The translations under genes were made by a program, and so were the position numbers. DNA of 64,000 bases from Streptomyces sp. WZ.A104 (lineage in GTDB: Bacteria > Actinomycetota > Actinomycetes > Streptomycetales > Streptomycetaceae), in the NCBI RefSeq assembly GCF_002382885.1, contig NZ_NWVL01000028.1:29914-93913 (forward strand), written 5' to 3'. Positions 50,691-58,740 of this stretch are shown in pieces. The notes under the pieces were generated by a model. That model did no database searches, was not told the DNA's origin, and worked only from the letters and a program-made list of their open reading frames with translations. How positions within the stretch are numbered: the stretch's first letter is position 1; each line of letters begins with the position of its first letter.

Positions 50691-52417
50691 GCGGTCACCT
50701 CCGGGGCGTGGGCGTCTTCGAGCAGTGCCACGGGGATGGGCAGCCACCTCGACCGCAGCCACTCCCCGACCGCCTTGGCCTGCGGGTCGAACCGCGCCTG
50801 CGCGGCGACGCCCTCGCCCAGGAGGCCGTGGACGACGAAGTTCAGGGCGCGCAGGTTGGGCAGGACATGGCGTACGACGGTGAGTTCGGCGGTCTCCGGC
50901 AGCAGCTCCCGGAACCGCTCGACGGTCAGCTCGTGCGCCAGCCACCGCCAGGCGTCGTCGTCGCGCACCCACACGCCCACGTTGGCGTCACCGCCCTTGT
51001 CGCCGCTGCGGGCGCCCGCGACGAGGCCGAGGGGGGCGCGTCGGGTGGGTCCGGTGGGGTACGGGTCGGGGAGCGGCGATGCGTGGACCTCGGACAGCTC
51101 CCTTGTACGGGCCGGCGGTTCGACGGCCTCCCGCGCCCCGTCGGGCAGCACTGCCGTGTGCTCGACCTCCCCCGCCGGTACGTGGATCGCCTCGAACACT
51201 CCGTAGGGGGCGCCCTTTCCGGGCGGGGCGGTGACGTGGAAGCCCGGGTAGCTGCCGAGGGCGAGCTCGACGGCGGCCCCCGAGACGGCCCGGCCGACCG
51301 CGTCGGCGTCCTGGTCGCGGACGACGAGCCGGAGGAGGGCGCTGGCCCGCTCCTCGGTGTCGGCGTCGGGGTGGTCCGTACGGGCCAGCTCCCAGCGGAC
51401 CTCGGCGGGCGGACGGGCCTCGCCCCGCGCCAGGGCGTCGGCGAACTGGGCTTGTGCGAGACGGGCCTTGGCCTCGATGTCGAGTCCGGTGACGACGAGG
51501 ACGACCTCGTTGCGCCAGCCGCCGAGCCGGGTGAGACCGGCCTTGAGGGTGGGCGGCGGGGCCTCGCCGCGTACGCCGTGGATGCGGACCCGGTCCGGGC
51601 CGTCCTGGGTCAGCGCCACGGTGTCGAGGCGAGCGGTGACGTCGGGGCCCGCGTACCGGGCTCCCCCGGTCTCGTAAAGGAGTTGGGCGGTTACGGTACC
51701 GAGGTCGACGACGCCGCCCGTACCGTCGTGCTTGGTGATGACGGAGGACCCGTCGGCGTGGATCTCGGCGAGCGGGAAGCCGGGGCGGTGCAGGCTGCGC
51801 GCGTCGTGCTCGCCGAAGAAGGCGTAGTTCCCGCCGGTCGCCTGCGTGCCGCACTCCAGGACGTGCCCGGCGACCACGGCCCCCGCGAGGGCGTCCAGAT
51901 CGTCCGGGCCCCAGCCGAAGTGGGCGGCGGCGGGCCCGGTGACCAGGGCCGCGTCGGTGACCCGGCCGGTGACGACGACATCGGCCCCGGCGCGCAGACA
52001 GACGGCGATCCCGGCGCCGCCGAGGTAGGCGTTGGCGGTGAGGAACCCGTCCGGGACGGGCAGGCCGTCGCCCTCGACGTGGGCGACGCGGGCGGGGACG
52101 CCGACCCTGGCGGCCAACTTCCGTACAGCGTCGGCGAGTCCGGCCGGGTTGAGGCCGCCCGCGTTGGCGACGATCTTCACCCCGCGTTCGTGGGCGAGGC
52201 CGAGCCCCTCCTCCAGCTGACGCAGGAAGGTGGTGGCGTACCCCTTCTCGGGGTCCTTGAGGCGGCTGCGACCGAGGATGAGCATCGTCAGCTCGGCGAG
52301 GTAGTCGCCGGTGAGGACGTCCAGGGGGCCGCCGGTGAGCATCTCGCGCAGGGCGTCGAAGCGGTCGCCGTAGAAGCCGGAGGCGTTGCCGATGCGGAGG
52401 GGGGCGGGGGCACTCAC
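50687..52417 (-). CDS. AtuA-like acyclic terpene utilisation family protein (DUF1446)
   Basis: 576 aa DUF1446 protein, the family of Pseudomonas AtuA. N-terminal RIGNASGFYGDRFDALREMLTGGPLDVLTGDYLAELTMLIL and VKIVANAGGLNPAGLADAVR, then GDVVVTGRVTDAALVTGPAAAHFGW-like segment are family hallmarks. A C-terminal domain carries GDKGGDANVGVWV. It has no known catalytic activity but is required for acyclic terpene use in Pseudomonas. GTG at 52417 overlaps the TIGR03084 gene. Its presence, with the MCC-type carboxylase, is the main pointer to isoprenoid or branched-chain acyl-CoA catabolism. Confidence 0.92.
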   Translation of the reverse strand: MSAPAPLRIGNASGFYGDRFDALREMLTGGPLDVLTGDYLAELTMLILGRSRLKDPEKGYATTFLRQLEEGLGLAHERGVKIVANAGGLNPAGLADAVRKLAARVGVPARVAHVEGDGLPVPDGFLTANAYLGGAGIAVCLRAGADVVVTGRVTDAALVTGPAAAHFGWGPDDLDALAGAVVAGHVLECGTQATGGNYAFFGEHDARSLHRPGFPLAEIHADGSSVITKHDGTGGVVDLGTVTAQLLYETGGARYAGPDVTARLDTVALTQDGPDRVRIHGVRGEAPPPTLKAGLTRLGGWRNEVVLVVTGLDIEAKARLAQAQFADALARGEARPPAEVRWELARTDHPDADTEERASALLRLVVRDQDADAVGRAVSGAAVELALGSYPGFHVTAPPGKGAPYGVFEAIHVPAGEVEHTAVLPDGAREAVEPPARTRELSEVHASPLPDPYPTGPTRRAPLGLVAGARSGDKGGDANVGVWVRDDDAWRWLAHELTVERFRELLPETAELTVVRHVLPNLRALNFVVHGLLGEGVAAQARFDPQAKAVGEWLRSRWLPIPVALLEDAHAPEVTA

Positions 52418-53220
52418 CGGTGGCCGTCCTGTTCCGCGCGGGGCGGGCGGCCCGGCCCCGGAGGTCCGGCGAACGCCTGGGCGATGGAGAGCCACTGGTC
52501 GGCCTCACGCCCCTCGGCGGTGACGGCGAGGTCGGCGCGGTGGGCGCGCCGGGTGACCAGGAGGCAGAAGTCGAGGAGCGGCCCGGTGACGCGCTGGGCG
52601 GCACCTTCGGGCCCGTACGCGATCACCTCACCGCCAGGGGAGCGGAGTTCGACGCGGAACTCCTCCTCGGGCGGGGTGGTGCCGCGCACCGCGTAGGCGT
52701 AGTTCCGGGCCCGTACGCCGATCCGTGCGACGTGCCGCAGCCGGGCGGTGGGGGTGCGGGTGACGCCGAGGGCGTCGGCGATGTCCTGGCCGTGGGCCCA
52801 GGTCTCCATGAGCCGGGCGGTCGCCAGGGACGCGACGCTCATCGGCGGGCCGTACCAGGGGATGCGGGTCCCCGCCGGGGCGTCCCGCAACGCCTTGTCG
52901 AGCCGCTGCCGCCCGTCCCGCCACCGTGCGAGGAGGGCGTGCGGGGCGTGGTCGGCGACCAGGGCCTCGGCGGCCTCGTCGACGAAGGTCTCGGGGGCGG
53001 CGAGCGCCCTGGCCACCTCGTCGCCGAACCGGTCCGGCTCGGTGGCCGCCAGCAGCGCGACGGCGTCGGTCCAGGCGAGGTGGGCGATCTGGTGGGCGAC
53101 GGTCCACCCCGCGGCGGGCGTCGGCCCGTGCCAGGCCACATCGTCCAACACCCCGACCAGCGCGTCGAGTTCGTCGCCCTCCTCGCGCAGATCATCGATC
53201 ACGGCTACGACAGCGGACAC
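52414..53220 (-). CDS. TIGR03084-family MDMPI/DinB-like protein
   Basis: 268 aa. The first 150 residues are a mycothiol-dependent maleylpyruvate isomerase-like (DinB) bundle with WTVAHQIAHLAWTD and RLMETWAHGQDIADALG. These His residues are spaced as for a metal centre. TIGR03084 proteins regularly sit beside acyl-CoA catabolism genes in actinobacteria and have no assigned activity. GTG at 53220 has GAGGGGAG at good spacing. First gene of the leftward operon; the TetR-type palindrome lies 59 bases before it. Confidence 0.88.
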   Translation of the reverse strand: MSAVVAVIDDLREEGDELDALVGVLDDVAWHGPTPAAGWTVAHQIAHLAWTDAVALLAATEPDRFGDEVARALAAPETFVDEAAEALVADHAPHALLARWRDGRQRLDKALRDAPAGTRIPWYGPPMSVASLATARLMETWAHGQDIADALGVTRTPTARLRHVARIGVRARNYAYAVRGTTPPEEEFRVELRSPGGEVIAYGPEGAAQRVTGPLLDFCLLVTRRAHRADLAVTAEGREADQWLSIAQAFAGPPGPGRPPRAEQDGHR

Positions 53221-53278
53221 GTGCGCTCCCCTCGGGACCGGGTGTGGTGCCCAGGAGCATGGCAGCGCCCCAGGAAAC

Positions 53279-53300
53279 AATCAAGCACGCTTGCATGATT
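53279..53300. promoter_or_regulatory. 22-bp TetR-type operator at the head of the acyl-CoA operon
   Basis: The segment reads AATCAAGCACGC then TTGCATGATT, and 18 of 22 positions match its own reverse complement. It lies just upstream of the first gene of the leftward operon. The AAGC-GCTT core resembles TetR operators of fatty-acid and terpene catabolic operons. Confidence 0.6.
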
Positions 53301-53396
53301 TTCGGCCCTGGGCACCTCGCTGCCGTGCGCCCGAGCTCTCCGACTCCATCAGCGACCCTCAGGCGCCCTGCACCTGGTGACCGGCGCGCAGCACAT

Positions 53397-53430
53397 TTAC
53401 CACCCTGCCCTACGTAGGGCAGGGTGGTAA
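53397..53430. promoter_or_regulatory. Perfect 34-bp palindrome, antitoxin operator
   Basis: TTACCACCCTGCCCTAC is followed directly by its exact complement. It ends 10 bases before the antitoxin ATG and overlaps a -10-like TAATCT (53427-53432), so repression by the antitoxin and leaderless translation are both likely. Confidence 0.75.
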
Positions 53431-53440
53431 TCTAGGCGGC

Positions 53441-53683
53441 ATGATAAAGACGACCGTGTATCTGCCGGAGGCGCTGGAAGTGCGGCTGGACGCCGAATCG
53501 GCCGCCACCGGCGTCAGCAAGGCCGAGCTCATCCGGCGCGGCATCACGCTGCTGCTGGAACACGCGGAGCGCCCGAAGCGCAGCCGGGAACTGCCGGTCT
53601 TCGACAGCGGGCGCCCCCGCACGCCCGACGAGATGGACGAGTCGGTGTACGAGCACATCAAGGAACGGGCCGCACGCCGTTGA
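53441..53683 (+). CDS. vapB: Ribbon-helix-helix antitoxin (VapB-like)
   Basis: 80 aa. The N-terminal ribbon-helix-helix (IKTTVYLPEALEVRLDAESAATGVSKAELIRRGITLLLEHA) binds DNA. The C-terminal acidic tail (RTPDEMDESVYEHIKE) would bind the toxin. The ATG follows the -10-like box at 8 bases without a ribosome site. It overlaps the toxin gene by 4 bases (TTGA). The 34-bp palindrome upstream is the expected operator. Confidence 0.88.
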   Translation: MIKTTVYLPEALEVRLDAESAATGVSKAELIRRGITLLLEHAERPKRSRELPVFDSGRPRTPDEMDESVYEHIKERAARR

Positions 53684-54114
53684 TCATCGTCGCCGACACT
53701 TCGGCCCTCTACGCCGCTTTCGACGCCGCGCAGCCCGAGCATTCCGATGCGGCCCGGGTCATGGAGCACGAGCGGCTGGCCATCTCACCGTTGGTCGTCA
53801 CCGAGCTGGACCACCTGGTCCATCGCGACCTGGGGTTCCCGGCCGCGATGCAGGTGATGGAGGCTCTGAACTCCCGCATGGAAGACGGGCAGTACCGCCT
53901 CGCCGAGCTCAGGCTCGCGGATCTGCGTACCGCCCATGAGGTCCGCCAGAAGTACGAAGGCCTGCGACTGGACCTGGCCGACGCGGTCGGGGTGGCCCTC
54001 GCCGACCGCTACCGGACCAACCGCGTCTTCACCCTGGACCAGCGCGACTTCCGGGCCATGGCACCCCTGACGCCCGGGCTGGACGCCTTCCGCATCCTGC
54101 CCGCCGACAGCTGA
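53680..54114 (+). CDS. vapC: PIN-domain toxin (VapC)
   Basis: 144 aa PIN-domain RNase starting at TTG 53680. Acidic residues of the active site are seen in IVADTSALYAAFD (about 6), SPLVVTELDHLVH (about 42), LDLADAVGVALAD (about 100) and TLDQRDF (about 120). The TTG start, overlapping the antitoxin stop, should lower toxin synthesis relative to antitoxin. This is the second, unrelated PIN module in the window. Confidence 0.9.
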   Translation: MIIVADTSALYAAFDAAQPEHSDAARVMEHERLAISPLVVTELDHLVHRDLGFPAAMQVMEALNSRMEDGQYRLAELRLADLRTAHEVRQKYEGLRLDLADAVGVALADRYRTNRVFTLDQRDFRAMAPLTPGLDAFRILPADS

Positions 54115-54133
54115 GGCGGACACCACCCCCGGC

Positions 54134-55141
54134 TCACGCCTTCTTCCGCGCCCCCGCCTGACTGCGTACCGCGCCCATGCTCGCCCCGATGACCAGGGCG
54201 ATGGCGAGGGCGTCCGTGGTGGACAGGGCCTGGTTCAGGATGAGGAAGCCCGCGGTCGCCGCGATCGCCGGTTCCAGGCTCATCATCACGGCGAACGTGG
54301 AGGCGGGCAGGCGGCGCAGGGCCATGAGTTCCAGGGTGTACGGGAGGACCGAGCTCAGGATCGCCACCGCCGCGCCGAGCGCCATGACGGAGGGGACCGC
54401 CAGCTTCGCCCCCGACTCCATGATGCCCAGGGGCAGCGAGAGGAGTGCGGCAACGACCATCGCCAGGGCCAGTCCGTCCGCCTGGGGGAAGCGGCGGCCG
54501 GTGCGGGCGCTGAAGACGATGTACGCCGCCCACATCGCCCCGGCCCCCAGCGCGTACGCCGCGCCCACCGGGTCCAGGCGGTCGAAGCCGCCGCCACCGA
54601 GAAGAACCACGCCGACGAGGGCGAGCCCGGCCCACACGACGTTGATCAGGCGGCGCGAGGCGAAGACGGAGAGCGCCAGCGGGCCGAGCACCTCCAGGGT
54701 CACGGCGATGCCCAGCGGGATACGGTCCAGCGCCTGGTAGAACAGCGTGTTCATGCCGCCCATCGCGACGCCGAAGGCGACCACCGTCCCCCAGTCGGCG
54801 CGCGAGTGGCCCCGCAGCTTCGGGCGGCAGACCACCAGCAGGATCAGCGCGGCGGCCGCCAGCCGCAGCGTGACGACGCCCAGCGCCCCCGCCTTCGGCA
54901 TCAGCAGCGCCGCGATCGCCGAGCCGAACTGGACGGACAGACCGCCCGCGATCACCAGCACCACCGGGACCAGCGCCGCCCTGCGGTCGGTACCGGCCCG
55001 CCCGGCACCCGCCTTCCCCCGGACGTCACTCCCCCGGCCGCCCGGACCCGGACCGGTGCCTTCCAGTGCCGTCACCGCTTCCGGTACGGCGACGGCCGCG
55101 GCGGCCGGTTCTGCGGCGGCGGCGCTGCGCTGGTCGTTCAC
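54134..55141 (-). CDS. EamA/DMT-family transporter (exporter)
   Basis: 335 aa with ten predicted helices in two EamA repeats after a 50-residue Ala/Gly-rich cytoplasmic start. RRAALVPVVLVIAGGLSVQFGSAIAALLMPKAGALGVVTLRLAAA opens the first repeat, and PLGIAVTLEVLGPLALSVFASRR marks its end, a sequence close to RhtA/YddG-type exporters of amino acids or metabolites. GTG at 55141 has GGAAGG upstream. It is divergent from a LysR gene, the standard arrangement for an exporter and its activator. Confidence 0.9.
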   Translation of the reverse strand: MNDQRSAAAAEPAAAAVAVPEAVTALEGTGPGPGGRGSDVRGKAGAGRAGTDRRAALVPVVLVIAGGLSVQFGSAIAALLMPKAGALGVVTLRLAAAALILLVVCRPKLRGHSRADWGTVVAFGVAMGGMNTLFYQALDRIPLGIAVTLEVLGPLALSVFASRRLINVVWAGLALVGVVLLGGGGFDRLDPVGAAYALGAGAMWAAYIVFSARTGRRFPQADGLALAMVVAALLSLPLGIMESGAKLAVPSVMALGAAVAILSSVLPYTLELMALRRLPASTFAVMMSLEPAIAATAGFLILNQALSTTDALAIALVIGASMGAVRSQAGARKKA

Positions 55142-55192
55142 GGGGACCTTCCGGAGGAGGAGGGGCGAACACGGGGAAGAAAAGCGAGGTCA

Positions 55193-55208
55193 GTGCACTG
55201 CAATGCAC
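55193..55208. promoter_or_regulatory. Possible LysR-binding dyad
   Basis: GTGCA-CTGCAA-TGCAC lies in the gap between the divergent exporter and LysR genes. It is a short dyad in the expected place, but it does not carry a textbook T-N11-A core. Confidence 0.35.
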
Positions 55209-55315
55209 CGGACAGTACGGCATCTCGCACTCGCCCGCCAAGGCCTTTCCCTCACCGTAAGGACCCCCGCGCGTTCCGTGAAATGCCGATCAAGCTCCCG
55301 TTATGCTCCCCACGC

Positions 55316-56200
55316 ATGAACCCGGGACGCTCCACCGGCCGCCCTGTCGAACTCCGGCATCTGCGCGCCTTCCTCGCCATCGCCGACGAGCTCAACGTCA
55401 CCCGTGCCGCCGCCCGCCTCCGCCTGACCCAGCCCGCCGTATCCCGCACCCTCGCCGCACTGGAGAAGCACCTGGGCGTCCGGCTGGTCGACCGCTCCAC
55501 GCACCACCTCGCCCTCACCCCCGAGGGCGTCGCCTTCCGCGACAAGGCCGCCGCCGCGGTCGCCGCATTCGACGAGGCGCTCGACTCCGGGCGGCTGCGC
55601 CAGTGGCCCCTGCGGCTCGGGCACGCCTGGTCCGCGTTCGGGCCGTACACCACCCCGCTGCTGCGGGCCTGGCAGGAGCGGCACCCCCGGACCCCGCTGG
55701 AACTGCTCCGGATCGACGACCGCACCGCCGGGCTCACCCGGGGCGAGGTCGACGCCGCCCTGCTGCGGGGGCCCGTGGACGCGCCGGGGCTCGTCGCCGA
55801 GGTGCTGTTCACCGAGGTGCGGGTGGCGGCGGTCACCGCGGACGGGCCACTGGCCGGGCGCACCTCGCTCGCCCTCGCCGATCTCGCGGACGGCCCCGTC
55901 GTCCTCAACACCGTCTCCGGCACCACCACGATCGGCCTGTGGCCTCCCCACGCCCGGCCCGCCGCCACCCTCACCGTCGGCAACACCGACGACTGGCTCA
56001 CCGCCATCGCCGCCGGACGCGGCAACGGGGTGTCCACCGCCTCGACCGCCGACATGCACCCGCACGCCGGGGTCGTCTACGTACCGCTCGACGACGCCCC
56101 CGGCGTCCCGGTCCTCCTCGCCCGCCGCGACGCACCCGGCCACCCGGCCCTGCCCGATCTGGCGGCCCTGGCCCGCGAGATCATCGCGCGCGGCCCGTGA
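55316..56200 (+). CDS. LysR-family transcriptional regulator
   Basis: 294 aa. N-terminal HTH (VELRHLRAFLAIADELNVTRAAARLRLTQPAVSRTLAALEKHLGVRLVDR, about 11-62) and a periplasmic-binding-like effector domain (about 90-290). ATG at 55316 chosen because the protein then starts close to the HTH; ATG at 55283 is possible, and neither has a clear ribosome site. It probably controls the divergent EamA exporter in response to its substrate. Confidence 0.88.
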   Translation: MNPGRSTGRPVELRHLRAFLAIADELNVTRAAARLRLTQPAVSRTLAALEKHLGVRLVDRSTHHLALTPEGVAFRDKAAAAVAAFDEALDSGRLRQWPLRLGHAWSAFGPYTTPLLRAWQERHPRTPLELLRIDDRTAGLTRGEVDAALLRGPVDAPGLVAEVLFTEVRVAAVTADGPLAGRTSLALADLADGPVVLNTVSGTTTIGLWPPHARPAATLTVGNTDDWLTAIAAGRGNGVSTASTADMHPHAGVVYVPLDDAPGVPVLLARRDAPGHPALPDLAALAREIIARGP

Positions 56201-56284
56201 GGTGGATATGCTCCAGGAATTTTCCCGCCGTCGCGGCCTGTTGGGGCAGAACAGCAACCACCGGACGCACCAGGGGGAGAAATC

Positions 56285-57442
56285 ATGGCGTACGACATCA
56301 CCGTCAGGGGAACGGTCGCCGAGGGATTCGAGGGCGTACGGGAGGAGTTCGCCGCCGTCCTCGCCGAGGAGACCGCCGAGCCCGGCGCACAGCTCGCCGC
56401 GTACCTGGACGGCCGGCCGGTCGTGGACCTCTGGGCCGGGGACGGCATCACCGGCGACGCGCTGCCCGCCGTCTACTCCTCGACCAAGGGCGCGGCCCAC
56501 TTGGTGGTCGCCCTGCTCGTGCAGGAGGGAATCCTCGACCTGGACCGGCACATCACCGCGTACTGGCCGGAGTTCACCGGCGGCGGCAAGGAGCGGCTGA
56601 CCCTGCGCGAGGTGCTCGGGCACCGCGCCGGGCTGATCGGCGCCGACGGCGGCTTCACCCCCGACGAGCTCGCCGACGACCGCCTGATCGCCGCCCGGCT
56701 CGCGGGGCAGGCCCCCTATTGGCAGCCCGGTACGGCCTTCGGCTACCACGCGCTGACCATCGGGGCGCTGACCGGTGAGGTGGTGCGCCGGGTGACGGGC
56801 CGTTCGGTCCAGGAGCACTTCGAGGAGCGGGTCCGCGCCCCGTACGGACTCGACTTCCACCTCGGGCTGCCCGAGGCGCTGGAGGACCGGTACGTGCCGA
56901 TCCGGCCGCTGGTGCCCACGCCCGAGCAGACCGCGGAGATGCTGGCGAACCCGGTCGACCCGGTGAGCCCGACCGGCATCGCCTTCAGTGCGGGCTCCCG
57001 GACCGCGATCGACATGGTGGCCCTCGTCAACTCCCGTACGACCCGGGCCCTGGGCCCCACGTCGGTGGGCGGTGTCGCCTCCGCGCGCGGCCTCGCCGGG
57101 ATGTACGCGGCCGCCGCGGCGGGGCTCGACGGCCGGGACCCCCTGCTCAAGCCGGACACCCTCGCCGAGTTCGGCCGGGTCCACTGGCACGGCACCGACG
57201 TGGTCACCGGCACGGTCGACGGCTTCGCCCTCGGCTTCGAGGCGCTGCGCGGCACCTACCCGTTCCTGGGCGAGGGCACGATCGGCCACTCCGGCGCCGC
57301 GGGCTCACAGGCCTTCGCGGACCCGGTGAACGGGGTGGCGTACGGGTACACGCGGCGCACCTGGGCCTCCCAGGGCGGCGCGGCCCCCGAGAACGCCCGC
57401 CTGGCGGAGGCGGTAAGCCGGGCGGCGGCCCCGATGCGCTGA
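56285..57442 (+). CDS. Beta-lactamase-fold serine esterase (EstB-like)
   Basis: 385 aa, no signal peptide, so cytoplasmic. SxxK is S-S-T-K in AVYSSTKGAAHLVVALLVQEG; the Tyr of the second motif is in FGYHALTIGALTGEVV, and the third motif is GHSGAAGSQ. This matches EstB/LovD-type esterases and transesterases rather than cell-wall enzymes. A gap of 84 bases follows LysR. Its natural ester is unknown. Confidence 0.9.
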   Translation: MAYDITVRGTVAEGFEGVREEFAAVLAEETAEPGAQLAAYLDGRPVVDLWAGDGITGDALPAVYSSTKGAAHLVVALLVQEGILDLDRHITAYWPEFTGGGKERLTLREVLGHRAGLIGADGGFTPDELADDRLIAARLAGQAPYWQPGTAFGYHALTIGALTGEVVRRVTGRSVQEHFEERVRAPYGLDFHLGLPEALEDRYVPIRPLVPTPEQTAEMLANPVDPVSPTGIAFSAGSRTAIDMVALVNSRTTRALGPTSVGGVASARGLAGMYAAAAAGLDGRDPLLKPDTLAEFGRVHWHGTDVVTGTVDGFALGFEALRGTYPFLGEGTIGHSGAAGSQAFADPVNGVAYGYTRRTWASQGGAAPENARLAEAVSRAAAPMR

Positions 57443-57448
57443 GGAGCC

Positions 57449-57482
57449 GGGCCGGGCCTGTCCGTCCGGGCAAACCCGGCCC
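57449..57482. terminator. Possible bidirectional terminator between convergent genes
   Basis: GGGCCGGG (57449-57456) pairs with CCCGGCCC (57475-57482) across an 18-base loop, between the esterase stop and the stop of the leftward gene at 57484. Confidence 0.45.
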
Positions 57483-57483
57483 G

Positions 57484-58740
57484 CTACCTCAGCTCCGGCA
57501 GCGTCAGCCGGACCGGGCCGCAGCCGATGCGCTCGGCCTCCGCCTCCACATAGCGGGGCAGCAGGGCGCGGACGAGGTTCGTACGCCTGGCCTCACCGTC
57601 ACCGACGGACTTCAGCCGCTCCACCAGGAAGACCACATCACCGGTCTGGCAGTGGGCCACGTACACCCCCCTGGTGACGTCCAGCGAACCGAACCCACCG
57701 GGGCCCCGGCCCTTCGCCTCGCGCAGGCGGGTACCGCCGTGGAGCGCCTCCAGGGCGAACACATGGGCCAGCTGCGGGTCCACGACGGTCGTCAGATGCA
57801 GTTCGCCCGGCGGGTAGGAGGAGCCCACTTCGCAGGAGCGGGCCGCGCCGCCCTCCTGCCCCACGCGGGTCCGCGGCAGCGACTCCCGGTAACCGGCGGG
57901 CAGCCGAAGCCCCTTGATGCCGCAGAGCGCGTCCGGGGTGGTGTCCTCCCAGGCGACGTACGAACCGGTGGGCTCCGCGGAACCGTACGTACCGGAGCAG
58001 CCCAGTTCACGCAGGACGCCGTTGGCCACCGCCACCGCCGCCGCGGACAGGGCCCCGCGCTCCTTCAGGTCGTGCTCCGGCAAGCCGCGGCCGCCCGTTT
58101 CGCCCATCGCGAGGTCGACGACGGTCGGCGTGGCCAGCTGGTCCGGAGCCCCGACGCAGCTCTGCGGCAGCGCCAGCCAGGCCCGGGACGCGGACGCCAT
58201 ACCGGGCAGCCCGTTCCCCATCGGTGCCATGTCGGCCTGGAGGAACTCACTCGTCCAGGACCGCGCCTCCCTCTGGTGGGTTCCGTCCAGTTCACGGACG
58301 CGCACGGTCAGTTGGCTCACCACGGGGACCTTCTCGCCGTGGCTCGTGATGCGGCACTGCCCGTACGAGGCGACACGGGTGCGCGGGTCCCTCTGTAGTC
58401 GCTGGGTCTCGGCCGAGACCTCCAGGTCGCCGAACACGCGCGTGGTCAGGTCGTCGTCGAACGCGCCCCAGCAGGGGGCGGGGGAGAGCAGCGGCAGCGT
58501 GTCCATCCGCCAGGCGACCGCCCCCGCGCCGAACAGCGCACCGACGAGCCCGGCAGCGGTGGCGGCGAGGACCGTCCGGCTACGGAGGAGCCGCCGCAGC
58601 AACGGGGGCCGCCCGGCCGGGGCACCCTCAGGCGTGACACCGTCGCCCGGAGCGCCATCACCCGCGACACCGCCGGGCGTGACACCGTCAGCCGCGGCCG
58701 GAAGCGCGTCCGTGCCCGTGCCCCTCGCCCCCTCCGTCAT
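57484..58740 (-). CDS. Membrane-anchored extracellular protein, paralogue B
   Basis: 418 aa. A 50-residue Gly/Asp/Thr-rich cytoplasmic part, one helix (VLAATAAGLVGALFGAGAVAW) and an extracellular domain with eight or so Cys: PCWGAFDDDL near the start, YGQCRIT, LPQSCVG, ELGCSG, DALCGIKGLRLP, SCEVGSS, AHCQTGD and AERIGCGP at the end. The CW opening and RIGCGP ending match the upstream gene's CWDAWQQDS and RIGCAP, so the two are tandem paralogues. Its ATG overlaps the upstream stop. No domain name known to me; likely a secreted binding or envelope protein. Confidence 0.8.
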   Translation of the reverse strand: MTEGARGTGTDALPAAADGVTPGGVAGDGAPGDGVTPEGAPAGRPPLLRRLLRSRTVLAATAAGLVGALFGAGAVAWRMDTLPLLSPAPCWGAFDDDLTTRVFGDLEVSAETQRLQRDPRTRVASYGQCRITSHGEKVPVVSQLTVRVRELDGTHQREARSWTSEFLQADMAPMGNGLPGMASASRAWLALPQSCVGAPDQLATPTVVDLAMGETGGRGLPEHDLKERGALSAAAVAVANGVLRELGCSGTYGSAEPTGSYVAWEDTTPDALCGIKGLRLPAGYRESLPRTRVGQEGGAARSCEVGSSYPPGELHLTTVVDPQLAHVFALEALHGGTRLREAKGRGPGGFGSLDVTRGVYVAHCQTGDVVFLVERLKSVGDGEARRTNLVRALLPRYVEAEAERIGCGPVRLTLPELR

